From a virus, in the IMG/VR virus record IMGVR_UViG_3300042326_000341, positions 1 to 35,914 of that record: a DNA stretch of 35,914 nt, one strand, 5' to 3'. This document shows, in pieces, positions 1-8,330 of the stretch. Under the pieces are notes generated by a model, which was not told the DNA's origin, did no database searches, and saw only the letters and a list, made by a program, of their open reading frames with translations. The position numbers and the translations under genes are program-made. Every line of letters begins with the position of its first letter. Position 1 is the first letter of the stretch.

Positions 1-58
1 AACTCGTTGGCGGACATCGTGAACAGCGGCTTGGCCAACAGCATCACGCCGAACCCGC
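1..58. repeat. 58-bp terminal overlap, left copy (circular closure)
   Basis: These 58 bases are identical to 35857-35914 at the other end of the window. The minus-strand gene read through this overlap stays in one frame on both sides, which shows the molecule was assembled as a circle or as circularly permuted DNA. A P22-like headful-packaging phage would give such an assembly. An assembler overlap is more likely than a true 58-bp physical terminal repeat, because the repeat lies inside a gene. Confidence 0.9.
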
Positions 59-710
59 CCACGCCTGCCGCAAGCTGCACAGACTGCACAGACCGCACGC
101 CCCGGTCACCATTCGCCAGCGGGAAGAACGGCCCTGCAGAGCCCCCGGAGGTGCTGATCATGTTGGGTCCAATGACACCAATGCCGCCCGAGGCCCTGTA
201 CGCTGTCGTAATGGTCTTGGCAACGCCGTCTTGGTTGGTGTAGTTGATGGTGATGTTCGTGGCAGTGCTTGTTCCAGGCGTTTGCATCATCATCAGCATC
301 CGCACACCTTCGCCGTCTGTGTATCGCGGCAAGGTCACATCGTTGGTCAAGTCTTGCTGGTCGGTGTTGTCCAGGTCGATGTACGGGTAAAACAGCAGGT
401 AGTCGAGAAAGTAGACCGAAGCCAGAAAGCCCGTGGCGCCGCCATGCGTCAACGACATACTGAGCAGATACCGCTCCGTGCTGATGCCGGGGCCGACATA
501 GATGCTGTTGTTGCGGGAGCCGATGAGTTGCGTGGCCTCCAGCGCCAAGCCGAGGTATGGGTTGTAGGACGGGATGCCGCTGCCGACGCTGAAATCACCA
601 AACGGATTGATCCCGAAACTACCGTAAACCGATGTGCGGATGAAATGCTGGATGTGATGCCGCCCTTGCTCGACAGCATTAGCCACCTCGGCAACGGACC
701 TAAACGGCAT
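1..710 (-). CDS. virion-associated protein, paralogue A (first 237 residues; continues at 35856)
   Basis: The start is ATG at 708-710, and the frame is open to base 1 and continues at 35856 down to the stop at 35703, giving about 287 residues in total. It begins MPFRSVAEVANAV. It resembles the next gene downstream (34815-35693) in its opening residues (MPF-S-x3-V), in a central 'L-NGD-GV-SV' stretch (compare 'LASGDTGVSTV') and in a C-terminal 'LPRILDGAFLNYIY' block (compare 'LPSLPRVMDGACLTWLYF'). The two are therefore tandem paralogues. It is rich in Gly, Thr and Asn with beta-type patterning and has no signal peptide or catalytic motif that I recognise. Its place in the late operon between portal and scaffold implies a particle component such as a decoration, neck or fibre subunit. 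The function is inferred from position only. Confidence 0.8.
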   Translation of the reverse strand, partial: MPFRSVAEVANAVEQGRHHIQHFIRTSVYGSFGINPFGDFSVGSGIPSYNPYLGLALEATQLIGSRNNSIYVGPGISTERYLLSMSLTHGGATGFLASVYFLDYLLFYPYIDLDNTDQQDLTNDVTLPRYTDGEGVRMLMMMQTPGTSTATNITINYTNQDGVAKTITTAYRASGGIGVIGPNMISTSGGSAGPFFPLANGDRGVRSVQSVQLAAGVGGFGVMLLAKPLFTMSANE

Positions 711-846
711 CAGGTTCCTCCAGCGGTATCCATTCCACCTCGTCGGGCGACCACTCCACGCCCCCGTCAGGGTGCTCTGAGCAGGCCGACAGCTCGGTGT
801 CGGTCAGCGTCAGCAGCTCACGGCAGTGAGCGCAGCGGTACACCAC
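700..846 (-). CDS. 48-residue protein with Cys/His zinc-finger-like motif
   Basis: This very small frame sits between the gene ending at 848 and the one starting at 710, overlapping the latter by 11 bp. The likely start is GTG at 844-846, just after the upstream TGA; a second GTG follows at once. It reads VVYRCAHCRELLTL... with C5, C8, C22 and H25, a CxxC...CxxH arrangement that could bind zinc. The second half is acidic and Trp-rich (VEWSPDEVEWIPLEEPDAV). The tight packing and the motif argue for a real gene. No function is recognised. Confidence 0.6.
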   Translation of the reverse strand: MVYRCAHCRELLTLTDTELSACSEHPDGGVEWSPDEVEWIPLEEPDAV

Positions 847-847
847 A

Positions 848-1288
848 TCAGTCCACCGTGGCGGTCATGGCACCAGCAGCGAACTGCGGCTGGATGCCGT
901 TGCTGATGGACAGGCTGGCGTTGAGCGCACCTTTCAGCAGCAAATTGCCCGCGCCTGTGCTGTCCGTGCCGATGCCGAAGTGCGTGGCCGTGGCGGTGCC
1001 CGCCGTACACTGACCGAACTGCACCAGCGCGGTGTTGGCGATGGTAGACGCCGTTCGCGTCCAGCCGCCTGCCGTGCGGTTCACAGCCACGCGGGCGTAG
1101 CCGGTGTAGCTGATCTCGTTGGTGCTCTGGTTGCCCGCCTCTCCAGGGTCTGCGCTGTGCAGCGAGATGTAAAACGAACCCGCCGTGGCGCTGTTCTGCA
1201 GGCCGGCAGCGTCGCCGATGTTGGCCCAGTCGACGTTCAGGAACAGGAGGTCGAGGAATGCCTCTTCGGCGGCGTTGGTCATGGACAT
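848..1288 (-). CDS. phage structural protein of unknown role (146 aa)
   Basis: The gene lies 13 bp downstream of the portal gene in the late operon. The N-terminus MSMTNAAEEAFLDLLF is helical. It is followed by a Gly/Ala/Thr/Ser-rich beta domain with phrases such as 'FYISLHSADPGE' and 'GIQPQFAAGAMTATVD'. From memory, similar small proteins with an 'LHTADPGE...YTGYARV' core occur in many tailed phages and are annotated as tail-fibre-related or hypothetical structural proteins. No enzyme motif, signal peptide or transmembrane segment is visible. A virion component is likely; the exact part is unknown. Confidence 0.75.
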   Translation of the reverse strand: MSMTNAAEEAFLDLLFLNVDWANIGDAAGLQNSATAGSFYISLHSADPGEAGNQSTNEISYTGYARVAVNRTAGGWTRTASTIANTALVQFGQCTAGTATATHFGIGTDSTGAGNLLLKGALNASLSISNGIQPQFAAGAMTATVD

Positions 1289-1301
1289 GGTTCAGGCCCT
1301 T

Positions 1302-3668
1302 TCAGTCTTCGTTGACAACCTCACCGGAGAACCCGGTGGAGGTCTTGGTGATCTGGATCTTCTTCCCGCCGCCGCCCGTAGACACGATGATCGGCTGCTG
1401 CGGCCTCATGTCCGCGACCTGCCTGGCCAACGATTCAACCATGGACTTCAGTTCGCCCAGGGTTTCGCTGACTTTATCATCGGACTCATCGGCGATCGAT
1501 TCTTCTTCGCTGCCGGATTCTTCCTCGGCTTGCTGCTGCTTGAGTGCCTTAGCCAAGGATGCGAACTTCGCGGCATTGTCCATCCGCATGTTTTCGAGTT
1601 CCAGTTCGCGCTTGGCTGCTTCGAACGGATCAATCTGCGGCGCAGCCGGCTCTGGCGTGGATTGCGGCTGCATCGCACCCTCAACCTCGCCTCCGATCTT
1701 GACCATGATCTCGGCCGTCTTTGCCTGCGTCAGTTCGGCGTCGGCCACCGTGTTGACCACATCGGCGCGGGCCTTGGCAGCCTTGGCCTGGGCCTCCTCG
1801 GCCGCAGCCTGCAGGAACACCGCGTTCGGGTCTTGCGGCTGGCCCTGCAGCTCGATCATCATCTCTTCGGCTTCCTCGTCAGTCGGCTTGATGACGCCCA
1901 TCTTCACCAGGCGCATGCGGAAGTAATCCCTCACGTCGCCGATGCCCTCGCCTTCCATGTTCATCATGGCCATCGCCTGCAGGACTTGCTGCGTCTCGGC
2001 ATCTTGCGTGATGGCCATCATGCCCGTCAGCGCCCGCACCGTGGCTGCGCGCTTGCTGCTGCTGCTGGGGCCGACTTCGACGTTGACGTCCAGCTTTGCG
2101 CCGCTGAGATCATTCGACAGCGCCATCTCGCCGGTATCGGTGACCATCGGCTTCATCAGCTCGATCTGCATCGGATCGCCGTTGGGGCTAATGCCCTTCA
2201 TCTTGCGGCCTTCCTCGACGTAGACCTCGCGGGCCATGGAAAGCCACACCTCGCCGCAGCGCTTCATGGCCTTGGCGAAGTTGCTCATGTAGATGAAGGT
2301 CTGCATGTCCAGGCGCGTCTGGATCAACTCCACGGCCTTGCCGGAAGTGTTCGAGACCATCTTGTCGGCCTGCTGCGAGGCGCCAAGAATCTCCTGCATG
2401 TCGGACTCTGTGATCTGCAGCAGCGCGGCCATCGCAGGCGGGATCGTCGGGCTCTTGGTGTACGCCACCGGCCCAGATGCCTGCTGGCTTCCGTCAGGCC
2501 CGCTGATCGGGTTGACCAGCAGATACGGGTAGTTCTTGAGGTTGTCGTCGGCCCACATCACCTGGTGGCCGGCGACCTGCTCAGGCAGCAGGATGGGCTT
2601 TTCAACGCTGGACAGCGCAGAGATTTCCGCCAGCTTCGAGAGCTGCATGTTCTTCAGGCGCTGGCTGTCCTTGGCCAGGCGCACGTGGCCCATGCACCGC
2701 TCCACGTTGTCCACGAACCAGCGCTTGCCGTAGTTCGGGATCACCGGGATGCACTCGCCTGCGATGAACCCGGAGTCCTCGAGCACCTTGCCACCGCTCA
2801 TCAGGTACTTGCGCACGCGCTTGCGCTTGATCTTGCGCTGCCGAACCTCAACGCTGCCAATGGCGGCCAGCGTGTCCTCAAGCGTCTCGTCGGCGTCGAA
2901 CTCGCTCTGGCGGTATTTCTCCTCGGTGCCGTCAATGGCCCGGAACACGCGGATGGTCTCGGTGACGTCCTCAACCTTGAAGTACTGCGCCACGAACACA
3001 ACGTCCGGCGTCTGCCAGTCGAATTCGTACTGGTGCACGATCTTCGGCCAGTCGGTCGGGTCGTCCCCAAACTCCGCGATGTAGCTGGCCCGCGTCATGC
3101 TGGAGACCACGAACGCGAACCTGGCGTCGGACTTGTCCTGGCGCTTGGCGTTCAGGTCGAAGTAGACGCTGGAGTCCGCGTCGAAGATCGGCTCAATGCG
3201 GATGCGCTGGCGCTCGTTGTCAGGGTCGCCCTCGTCCTCGTAGACGGTGCGCAGGCGCCACGCCCCAATGCCGCCGCCCACAGCCTCCTCGAAGGCGTTG
3301 TCGTAGGCCTCATCGGCCACGCTGTCCTGCTCGTCGGCACGGTACAGGGCGTCGCAGGTCTCGGCCAGCTTGTCGGCCTCCGGGCCGCCGCCGTCCTTCG
3401 GCGTGAAGTCCACCGTCACGCGGTTGGCGCGATACTCGTTGATGATGCGGATGACGCTCAGGTGAACCTTGTTCACCTCCATGCGCGGCTTGTTCTCGTA
3501 GATGTCGCGCAGCGGGCCTTCCCACTGGCTGCCGGCCAGGCTGTAGAAACGGCGGTCCTGCAAGCACTGCAGGCGCTCGTCGCGCAAGGCGGTCTGAATG
3601 TCGTTGAACTGCCGCAGCGCTTCCTGATGCAGGTTCATGAGCCTCTGCTCGGTGGATATGCGCGCCAT
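1302..3668 (-). CDS. portal protein, P22 gp1-like
   Basis: A 788-residue protein, longer than the 725 residues of P22 gp1. It would form the dodecameric ring at one vertex through which DNA is packaged and ejected. The N-terminal half has the P22-portal pattern: 'QCLQDRRFYSLAGSQWEG', 'INEYRANRVTVDFTPKDGG', 'ALYRADEQDSVADEAYDNAFEEAVGGGIGAWRL' (quoted in part). The C-terminal third is Gln/Ala/Glu-rich and helical ('AAAEEAQAKAAKARADV'), like the P22 barrel region, and ends in a Ser/Glu-rich acidic stretch and a Gly run. The start ATG at 3666-3668 gives MARISTEQRL. It follows the large terminase gene by 33 bp, the usual terminase-portal order. The family call is firm. Confidence 0.93.
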   Translation of the reverse strand: MARISTEQRLMNLHQEALRQFNDIQTALRDERLQCLQDRRFYSLAGSQWEGPLRDIYENKPRMEVNKVHLSVIRIINEYRANRVTVDFTPKDGGGPEADKLAETCDALYRADEQDSVADEAYDNAFEEAVGGGIGAWRLRTVYEDEGDPDNERQRIRIEPIFDADSSVYFDLNAKRQDKSDARFAFVVSSMTRASYIAEFGDDPTDWPKIVHQYEFDWQTPDVVFVAQYFKVEDVTETIRVFRAIDGTEEKYRQSEFDADETLEDTLAAIGSVEVRQRKIKRKRVRKYLMSGGKVLEDSGFIAGECIPVIPNYGKRWFVDNVERCMGHVRLAKDSQRLKNMQLSKLAEISALSSVEKPILLPEQVAGHQVMWADDNLKNYPYLLVNPISGPDGSQQASGPVAYTKSPTIPPAMAALLQITESDMQEILGASQQADKMVSNTSGKAVELIQTRLDMQTFIYMSNFAKAMKRCGEVWLSMAREVYVEEGRKMKGISPNGDPMQIELMKPMVTDTGEMALSNDLSGAKLDVNVEVGPSSSSKRAATVRALTGMMAITQDAETQQVLQAMAMMNMEGEGIGDVRDYFRMRLVKMGVIKPTDEEAEEMMIELQGQPQDPNAVFLQAAAEEAQAKAAKARADVVNTVADAELTQAKTAEIMVKIGGEVEGAMQPQSTPEPAAPQIDPFEAAKRELELENMRMDNAAKFASLAKALKQQQAEEESGSEEESIADESDDKVSETLGELKSMVESLARQVADMRPQQPIIVSTGGGGKKIQITKTSTGFSGEVVNED

Positions 3669-3701
3669 GCTGGCTCCGATTGATTTCCTTGCTGGATTAT
3701 G

Positions 3702-4928
3702 CTACCAGCGGCTGACAGTAGGCAATGGCACTGCTGAGACCTGCCGAGTGACGGCTGCTGCACGCCTCATGCCTTCGCAAGCGTACCTCAAAGCGTCGAT
3801 GACGTGATTGTGCTTGTCCTGCAGCACCGGCAGGATCTGGCCGGTCAGCGGATCGCTCTTATACGAGTAGTGCGTCAGCTCGTCAATTGTGTGCAGGCAG
3901 CGCGGGTGCACCACGATGTCATAGGACTTCAGCCATTCGACGCCCTCCTCGACGCTGCGCGGGCCTTTGACGGCTGACAGGATCTTTGGGAAACCGTGCC
4001 TGCGCATGTGGCTGATGGTCTCAGGCCTCGAGCTGTCGGCCACCATGGGCCATCTCTCGGCCTCTGGCACGGTCATGAACAGGTCTGGCGTGTTCATGAT
4101 CTCGCAGCCCACCATGTAGGCTTCGTGGTCGATGTAGAGCGTGCGGCCGACAACGTGGCAGCGCACCAGCACCGTGGGGTCGGTGGCAAAGCCCCAGTCG
4201 GCGCCCAGGCGGTGGATCGCGTCCTTCGGGGAGTCGAAGTCCTCGACGCGCCAGTTCTGGAACACGCGGGCTGTGCTGTTGCTTAGGTAGCCTCCACGCC
4301 AGACGTGCGCGTACTTGTCCGGGTCTCGGCCACGGTCATATTCCATCTCGGCCCGCAGGACGTCAGGAAACCACGGGTTCTGCTCGAAGTTCACCTCGAC
4401 CACCATGGCGTCAGGCGGCGGCTTCGGGCCGCGCAGCAGCTGGTCAACCGGGTCGGAGTCCTGGCTCGGGTTCCAGGTGAACCACAGTTCCGAGTCCGGC
4501 TTGCGGATCGTCGGCCGCAGCAGGTCCAGGCTGCGCTGGCTCAGGCTCTGCGCTTCCTCGACCCAGGCGCGGTCATAGCCTTCCAGGGACTTGATCGAGT
4601 CCGCTGTGTGGTTCTGCATGCCCTGGAAGATGATCAGCCCGTCGCCGCGCTTGGACTTGATCACGGCCTCTTGCACCTCGAAGTAAGCGCCCGCGTTCAG
4701 CGCCTCGATCTTCAGTTCCAGCAGGCGCTTCACTGACTGGCTCAGGGACTTCTGCACCTCGCGCACGCAGACGCTGCGGCTGGTCGGGTCCATGATGTGG
4801 GCCTCGATCAGCATCTCTGCGAACAGGTGAGACTTGCCAGAGCCTCGGCCGCCGTGAGCGCCCTTGTACCGCGCCTGGCCCAGCAGCGGCAGCGCCCACT
4901 CCGGGGTTTCGATGCGCAGGGTTGTCAC
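3702..4928 (-). CDS. terminase large subunit (ATPase/nuclease)
   Basis: This is the packaging motor: an N-terminal ATPase pumps DNA through the portal and a C-terminal RNase H-fold nuclease cuts the concatemer. Visible motifs are Walker A GGRGSGKS (residues 26-33), Walker B-like AWVEEAQ (121-127) with its catalytic Glu pair, and candidate nuclease acidic residues D244 (ADWG), D298 (ADSS) and D378 (HVIDALRY). At 408 residues it matches the compact PBSX/Terminase_3-type enzymes rather than the 499-residue P22 gp2. It starts with GTG at 4926-4928, overlapping the small-subunit stop as GTGA, so translation is probably coupled. Confidence 0.95.
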   Translation of the reverse strand: MTTLRIETPEWALPLLGQARYKGAHGGRGSGKSHLFAEMLIEAHIMDPTSRSVCVREVQKSLSQSVKRLLELKIEALNAGAYFEVQEAVIKSKRGDGLIIFQGMQNHTADSIKSLEGYDRAWVEEAQSLSQRSLDLLRPTIRKPDSELWFTWNPSQDSDPVDQLLRGPKPPPDAMVVEVNFEQNPWFPDVLRAEMEYDRGRDPDKYAHVWRGGYLSNSTARVFQNWRVEDFDSPKDAIHRLGADWGFATDPTVLVRCHVVGRTLYIDHEAYMVGCEIMNTPDLFMTVPEAERWPMVADSSRPETISHMRRHGFPKILSAVKGPRSVEEGVEWLKSYDIVVHPRCLHTIDELTHYSYKSDPLTGQILPVLQDKHNHVIDALRYACEGMRRAAAVTRQVSAVPLPTVSRW

Positions 4929-5347
4929 TTAACCACCACGCGCTCGATGCGATGCACCAGCGGAGATTCCTTGTCGCCGCTGATCTCGATTTTCTCGCCG
5001 TATTTCTTCGGCGCGAGTTTCGATAACAGCCACTTGCGAGTATCTACCTGAAGTTTGTGCTTTTGCACAGCGGCCCAGTCTTTACGGCCATCTGGGGTTT
5101 CTCCGACATCGACGTCGGATAACTCCATGACCTCTTGAGCGATGCGCTCGACGAAGTTCTCGCGCGCCTGCGCGTACCTGTCGGCCAGCTCCGCATCCTG
5201 CCCAACCCACAGCATGAACGTAGGCATCGGAACGCCGGCCTGCTGACAAGCCTTAAAGCAGCTCATGCCCGAGTCCATCGCCTTGATGACCTTCTCCGCG
5301 ATCTCGGACCGCTCAGGGCTTCCTGGCTTGGTTCGTTTGTTTGCCAT
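4925..5347 (-). CDS. terminase small subunit
   Basis: A 140-residue protein encoded just before, and coupled to, the large subunit. Small subunits recognise the packaging site and regulate the motor. The N-terminal part (after MANKRTKPGSPE) contains a helix-turn-helix-like segment, 'GMSCFKACQQAGVPMPTFMLWV', followed by helical oligomerisation sequence 'DAELADRYAQARENFVERIA'. This is the layout of terS proteins with an N-terminal DNA-binding domain. ATG 5345-5347 was chosen over an upstream start because GGAG lies about 7 bp before it. It is the first gene of the late operon, behind an unusual repeat-bearing leader. Confidence 0.88.
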   Translation of the reverse strand: MANKRTKPGSPERSEIAEKVIKAMDSGMSCFKACQQAGVPMPTFMLWVGQDAELADRYAQARENFVERIAQEVMELSDVDVGETPDGRKDWAAVQKHKLQVDTRKWLLSKLAPKKYGEKIEISGDKESPLVHRIERVVVK

Positions 5348-5550
5348 GTTTGCTCCTATGTTAGTGACCACTCAGGGACGCAGGGGCGCCAGGGTCGTCG
5401 ATTTCCATATAGGCTACGCGATTACGCGCTTTCGCGCTTTCTTCCCATTCCCCCTATATATCCTGTCTTTTACTTGTTAAGTGTCCCTAGTGTCCCTACT
5501 GTCCTTTGTCTTGTCAAATCAACAACTTAGCGCGGGACGCCTAAGTGACA
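5348..5550 (-). promoter_or_regulatory. late-operon leader / candidate late promoter and packaging or replication signal
   Basis: A roughly 200-bp non-coding stretch between the end of the early-left operon and the first late gene, both on the minus strand. It holds three tandem 9-mers, a 10-bp inverted repeat and a 6-bp-stem hairpin (listed separately). A minus-strand TTGACA at 5512-5517 (read as TGTCAA on plus) is a perfect -35 box but has no good -10 at 17 bp. A TA-rich run at 5454-5461 reads as TATATAGG-like on either strand. A late promoter is expected here from gene order. The exact hexamers are uncertain, and late transcription may need a phage factor. Confidence 0.45.
5480..5506. repeat. 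three tandem 9-bp repeats (AGTGTCCCT-type)
   Basis: AGTGTCCCT occurs at 5480-5488 and again at 5489-5497, followed by the variant ACTGTCCTT at 5498-5506. The 9-bp period is close to one helical turn. The TGTCC core is the same five bases as the half-site of the operators at 11226-11239 and 11271-11284, though here in direct rather than inverted orientation. It could bind a phage regulator, or act as an iteron or packaging signal. Confidence 0.6.
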
Positions 5551-5556
5551 CTAGGG
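5485..5556. repeat. nested inverted repeats at the end of the primase gene
   Basis: CCCTAGTGTC (5485-5494) is the exact reverse complement of GACACTAGGG (5547-5556). Directly inside the right arm is a perfect 6-bp stem, ACTTAG (5525-5530) with CTAAGT (5541-5546) and a 10-base GC-rich loop. The outer right arm overlaps the stop of the primase gene. On the minus strand the inner hairpin follows the primase stop immediately, so it may be a weak terminator or an RNA-processing site. No U-tract of usual length follows. Confidence 0.5.
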
Positions 5557-7728
5557 GCGGTTACCGTTTCCCCACGGCTCTGGAGCCAGCAAAGCGCGCA
5601 CTCCGTTAGTTTTGCGGCTCATGTTGCCGTTGCGCTGTCGGATCAGGTGAGCTGCTCTAGTGGCCTCTCCTTGAGTGCAGGTGTCCCTGCCAAGCTCTGA
5701 TAAAAGCTGCGTTGCGGACCTCCAGCGCCATGCTGCAGCGGGCTCAGACCACCGAAGGCCTGACGAAATCAAGTCCTCAATCGGGTCAATCACCTCATAG
5801 GTCTTGTTGTGTTCTTCGAGTGATTCGTGCTCCTCGCCTTGCAGCGTCCACGGTTCTCCAGTCTGGTACAGCGTCAGGACTTCGGCCCACAGCTGCTGCA
5901 TGTCGATTCCGTGGTCATACTCGATGGACTTGCACTCGATGACCCAGAATCTGCGGTTACCTGTCTGGTCGTGCAGAAACTCTCGAGGATTCACGCTGGC
6001 GAAGAATACTGTGCGCCTTGCAAACTCTGATTCCTTGCGTGCGTAAGCTCTGCGCAGAATATCCTTGTCCCGCGTCAGAAACGCCTTGAGCTGGGCAATA
6101 TCTGACTTGCGGAATGTCGCGTCCAGTTCACCGAGTTCGACCAGCCAGTGGCTGACAACCTGCTTCACGCTGTCGCGGTCGTCCGGCCGCAGCATCATGC
6201 CGTCCTGTACGACTCCGAGGTCTTTCGGCACCAGGCGCTTAAACCATGCCGTCTTGCCCATGTACTGCGCGCCCTGGAAGACCAGCACGCCGTGCGCTGA
6301 CACGCCGTTCGGGTTGAACGCAGCTGCCACGGCCGAGATCAGCCAGCGGCGCATGATGGTGTTTTTCAGCGCCTTGTCGCCGTGCGATGCAACCGTATCG
6401 TAGAGGTCTTGCAGGCGGCTCTGGCCGTCCCATGGCTTGCTCTGAATCCAGTTGGCTACCGGGTTGTGCAGGTTGCGGTCGGCCATGTAGGTGATGTAGT
6501 CACCCACCTTGCCGGTCGGCATGCGCAGGCGTTCGCACCATGACATCAGCCACGCGATGCTGGCGTTGCCTCGGTTGTCCAGGCTGAACGCCTCGTCAGG
6601 AATCATGATCTCCTCTTCCTTGGAGATCACGTTGTACCTGACGGTGACGCCAAGGCGGCGGCATATCTCGGCCAGGTTCTCAATGGTGGAGAGAGCGCGG
6701 CCCCGGTATTCGTCCGGCAGTGGCGCACTGATGTCCGTGATCTCCCCGGTGTCGGCGTCAATGACCTCTGCCGCCCGCTGAACCACCGGAACCGATGCGC
6801 TAGGCGCCCACACCGACACACGGGAAGTCATCCAGGCCTTGCAGTCAGCCCAGCCGGTGAACTCCGCGTCTGCCGCGTCCCACCCGTCAGGCTGGTCTGC
6901 AACGTCGAGCACCTTGACCTCGGACGCCCGCTCATGGATGATCTGCGCCACACGCTGCATGGCCTTTTTGCCAGGCTCATCTGCGTCTGGCCACAGCAGC
7001 ACCTTGCGGCCTGTCAGCGGCGTCCAATCGGCCTTGTCTGCGGCCATGGCGCCTGCGGGCCATGTCACCACCGCATAGAGACCAGCGAATCGTCGTGCGG
7101 CGTCTGCGGCCTTCTCGCCTTCGACCACCAGCACCGCAGCGCCAGGACGCTCTGCAAGTTCTTGGAGCCCGTACAGCGGACGCGGTGACGGCCACTGGCC
7201 CATGCCCCAGCGCTCACCGTCCCACGTCCACGGAACGATCTGCTTGCGCTCGCTTGCAGGCTCGTAGCGTGCCACGTAGCCCAGCACCTCGCCGTCTGCG
7301 TTGCGGTACGTCCACCGCGCCGATGGCTTGCCATAGCGAGTGTGCACACACGGACACTCCGCAAAGTCCGCAGGCACTGGCGTGACAACGCGCCTGGCGG
7401 GTTCTGGCGGTGGCGCTGCGTGCGCGTGACCGTTGACGCGCTTGGCCGGCTTTGTCTCACCGCCGAGATGTCGGTAAGCATCACCCATTGGCAGGTCGTA
7501 GATCGCGGCGTACAGGCTCACCAGATCGCTGCCGTGGTCACCAGTTGCGAAGTCTGACCACGCGCCTGTTGCGAGGTTTACCTTGAGGGATTGACCGGCG
7601 GCACCGCTGAGATCGCCAGCGACCCAGGAATTGCCGCGCTTGCGGCCGGCTGGGAGCCAGGATGCGAGGTGAGTTTCAGCCGATGCGAGGAGTTGACGGG
7701 CCAGGCCGTCGAAGTCGAGGCCGGTCAT
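5551..7728 (-). CDS. primase-helicase (TOPRIM + VirE/D5-like P-loop ATPase)
   Basis: A 725-residue replication protein. Residues 1-90 resemble a DNA-primase N-terminal domain ('VNLATGAWSDFATGDHGSDLVSLY', quoted in part). Residues about 198-270 form a TOPRIM domain with VEGEKA (202-207) and DAD (248-250). Residues about 345-720 are a virulence-associated-E-type helicase with Walker A GAQYMGKT (486-493) and the family's 'FFASVNPREFLHDQTGNRRFW' region. It would prime and unwind DNA at the phage fork. The start ATG 7726-7728 lies 2 bp after the previous stop, and a longer upstream reading frame only overlaps that gene. It is the last gene of the early-left operon. The call is firm. Confidence 0.92.
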   Translation of the reverse strand: MTGLDFDGLARQLLASAETHLASWLPAGRKRGNSWVAGDLSGAAGQSLKVNLATGAWSDFATGDHGSDLVSLYAAIYDLPMGDAYRHLGGETKPAKRVNGHAHAAPPPEPARRVVTPVPADFAECPCVHTRYGKPSARWTYRNADGEVLGYVARYEPASERKQIVPWTWDGERWGMGQWPSPRPLYGLQELAERPGAAVLVVEGEKAADAARRFAGLYAVVTWPAGAMAADKADWTPLTGRKVLLWPDADEPGKKAMQRVAQIIHERASEVKVLDVADQPDGWDAADAEFTGWADCKAWMTSRVSVWAPSASVPVVQRAAEVIDADTGEITDISAPLPDEYRGRALSTIENLAEICRRLGVTVRYNVISKEEEIMIPDEAFSLDNRGNASIAWLMSWCERLRMPTGKVGDYITYMADRNLHNPVANWIQSKPWDGQSRLQDLYDTVASHGDKALKNTIMRRWLISAVAAAFNPNGVSAHGVLVFQGAQYMGKTAWFKRLVPKDLGVVQDGMMLRPDDRDSVKQVVSHWLVELGELDATFRKSDIAQLKAFLTRDKDILRRAYARKESEFARRTVFFASVNPREFLHDQTGNRRFWVIECKSIEYDHGIDMQQLWAEVLTLYQTGEPWTLQGEEHESLEEHNKTYEVIDPIEDLISSGLRWSEPAAAWRWRSATQLLSELGRDTCTQGEATRAAHLIRQRNGNMSRKTNGVRALLAPEPWGNGNRP

Positions 7729-7730
7729 CG

Positions 7731-8003
7731 TCACGCGACCGCGTAGGGTTGTTCGCTCAAGTCCGTAGAGTGATGAACTACATATTCGCAGCACTCATTC
7801 CACGCATCGACGAAGGCCAGCTTCTGCCTCTCTGTTGGATCATCGTTCCAGAGAACATGAAGGGCGCCCTTGTGGTCGTGCAGTGAGAAGATAAGTCGGT
7901 CTGCTTGCTCACGGGTGACGCCCATGATCGTCATCCAGATTCGCAGGCACTTCTCCAGCCGCTTGTTGCGGAAAGCGGCATCCTCGTAGTTCGATATCAG
8001 CAT
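7731..8003 (-). CDS. 90-residue protein of unknown function
   Basis: It lies 2 bp upstream of the primase-helicase gene and starts at ATG 8001-8003. The protein (MLISNYEDAAFRNKRLEKCL...) is soluble, mixed in charge and predicted mostly helical, with aromatic residues and adjacent cysteines near the end (WNECCEYVVHH). No signal peptide, transmembrane segment or known motif is seen. Its position suggests a replication accessory role, but this is only context. The 88 bp before it (8004-8091) carry no gene that I can support. Confidence 0.7.
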   Translation of the reverse strand: MLISNYEDAAFRNKRLEKCLRIWMTIMGVTREQADRLIFSLHDHKGALHVLWNDDPTERQKLAFVDAWNECCEYVVHHSTDLSEQPYAVA

Positions 8004-8091
8004 GATTCCCCCATCCGTGCTGTCAAAATCGAGGCCGCACGGCGCTGCCTCTTGTTCAGTATAGACCCGCCATCGGGCCCGGAGTCAAGCA

Positions 8092-8325
8092 TCAGCGATA
8101 CTTGGACTCCAGCATGGCGTCGGCAATCAACCATGCGCGATCTGCCAAGTTCTGTATACGAGCCCGCAGCAAATTCTCAGAGTCGTATTGGTCTCGGTCT
8201 TCCAGCATCAATGCGCCCATTGCATGAGCGGCAAGCATGTTGCGCAGCGATCTTTCCCTGTCACTCATGCGACGACCTCCAAACATTAGTGCCAATTCAT
8301 TTTTGCTTTGTTGTTCGAGCATCAT
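8092..8325 (-). CDS. 77-residue helical protein of unknown function
   Basis: The start is ATG at 8323-8325 or the immediately following ATG at 8320-8322, both preceded by a GGGG-type ribosome site; a longer upstream frame would overlap the neighbour out of phase. The sequence MMLEQQSKNELALMFGGR... is almost entirely helix-forming and charged, with 'MLAAHAMGALMLEDRDQYD' and 'LADRAWLIADAMLESKYR'. No domain is recognised. It belongs to the early-left operon, between small unknowns. Confidence 0.65.
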   Translation of the reverse strand: MMLEQQSKNELALMFGGRRMSDRERSLRNMLAAHAMGALMLEDRDQYDSENLLRARIQNLADRAWLIADAMLESKYR

Positions 8326-8330
8326 CGCCC

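Noticed and set aside
1185-3683. An 832-codon plus-strand open frame opposite the portal gene
   Set aside because: It is the antisense shadow of a high-GC gene. The minus-strand product matches P22 portals throughout, whereas the plus product is an artificial His/Leu/Val-rich sequence with no ribosome site.
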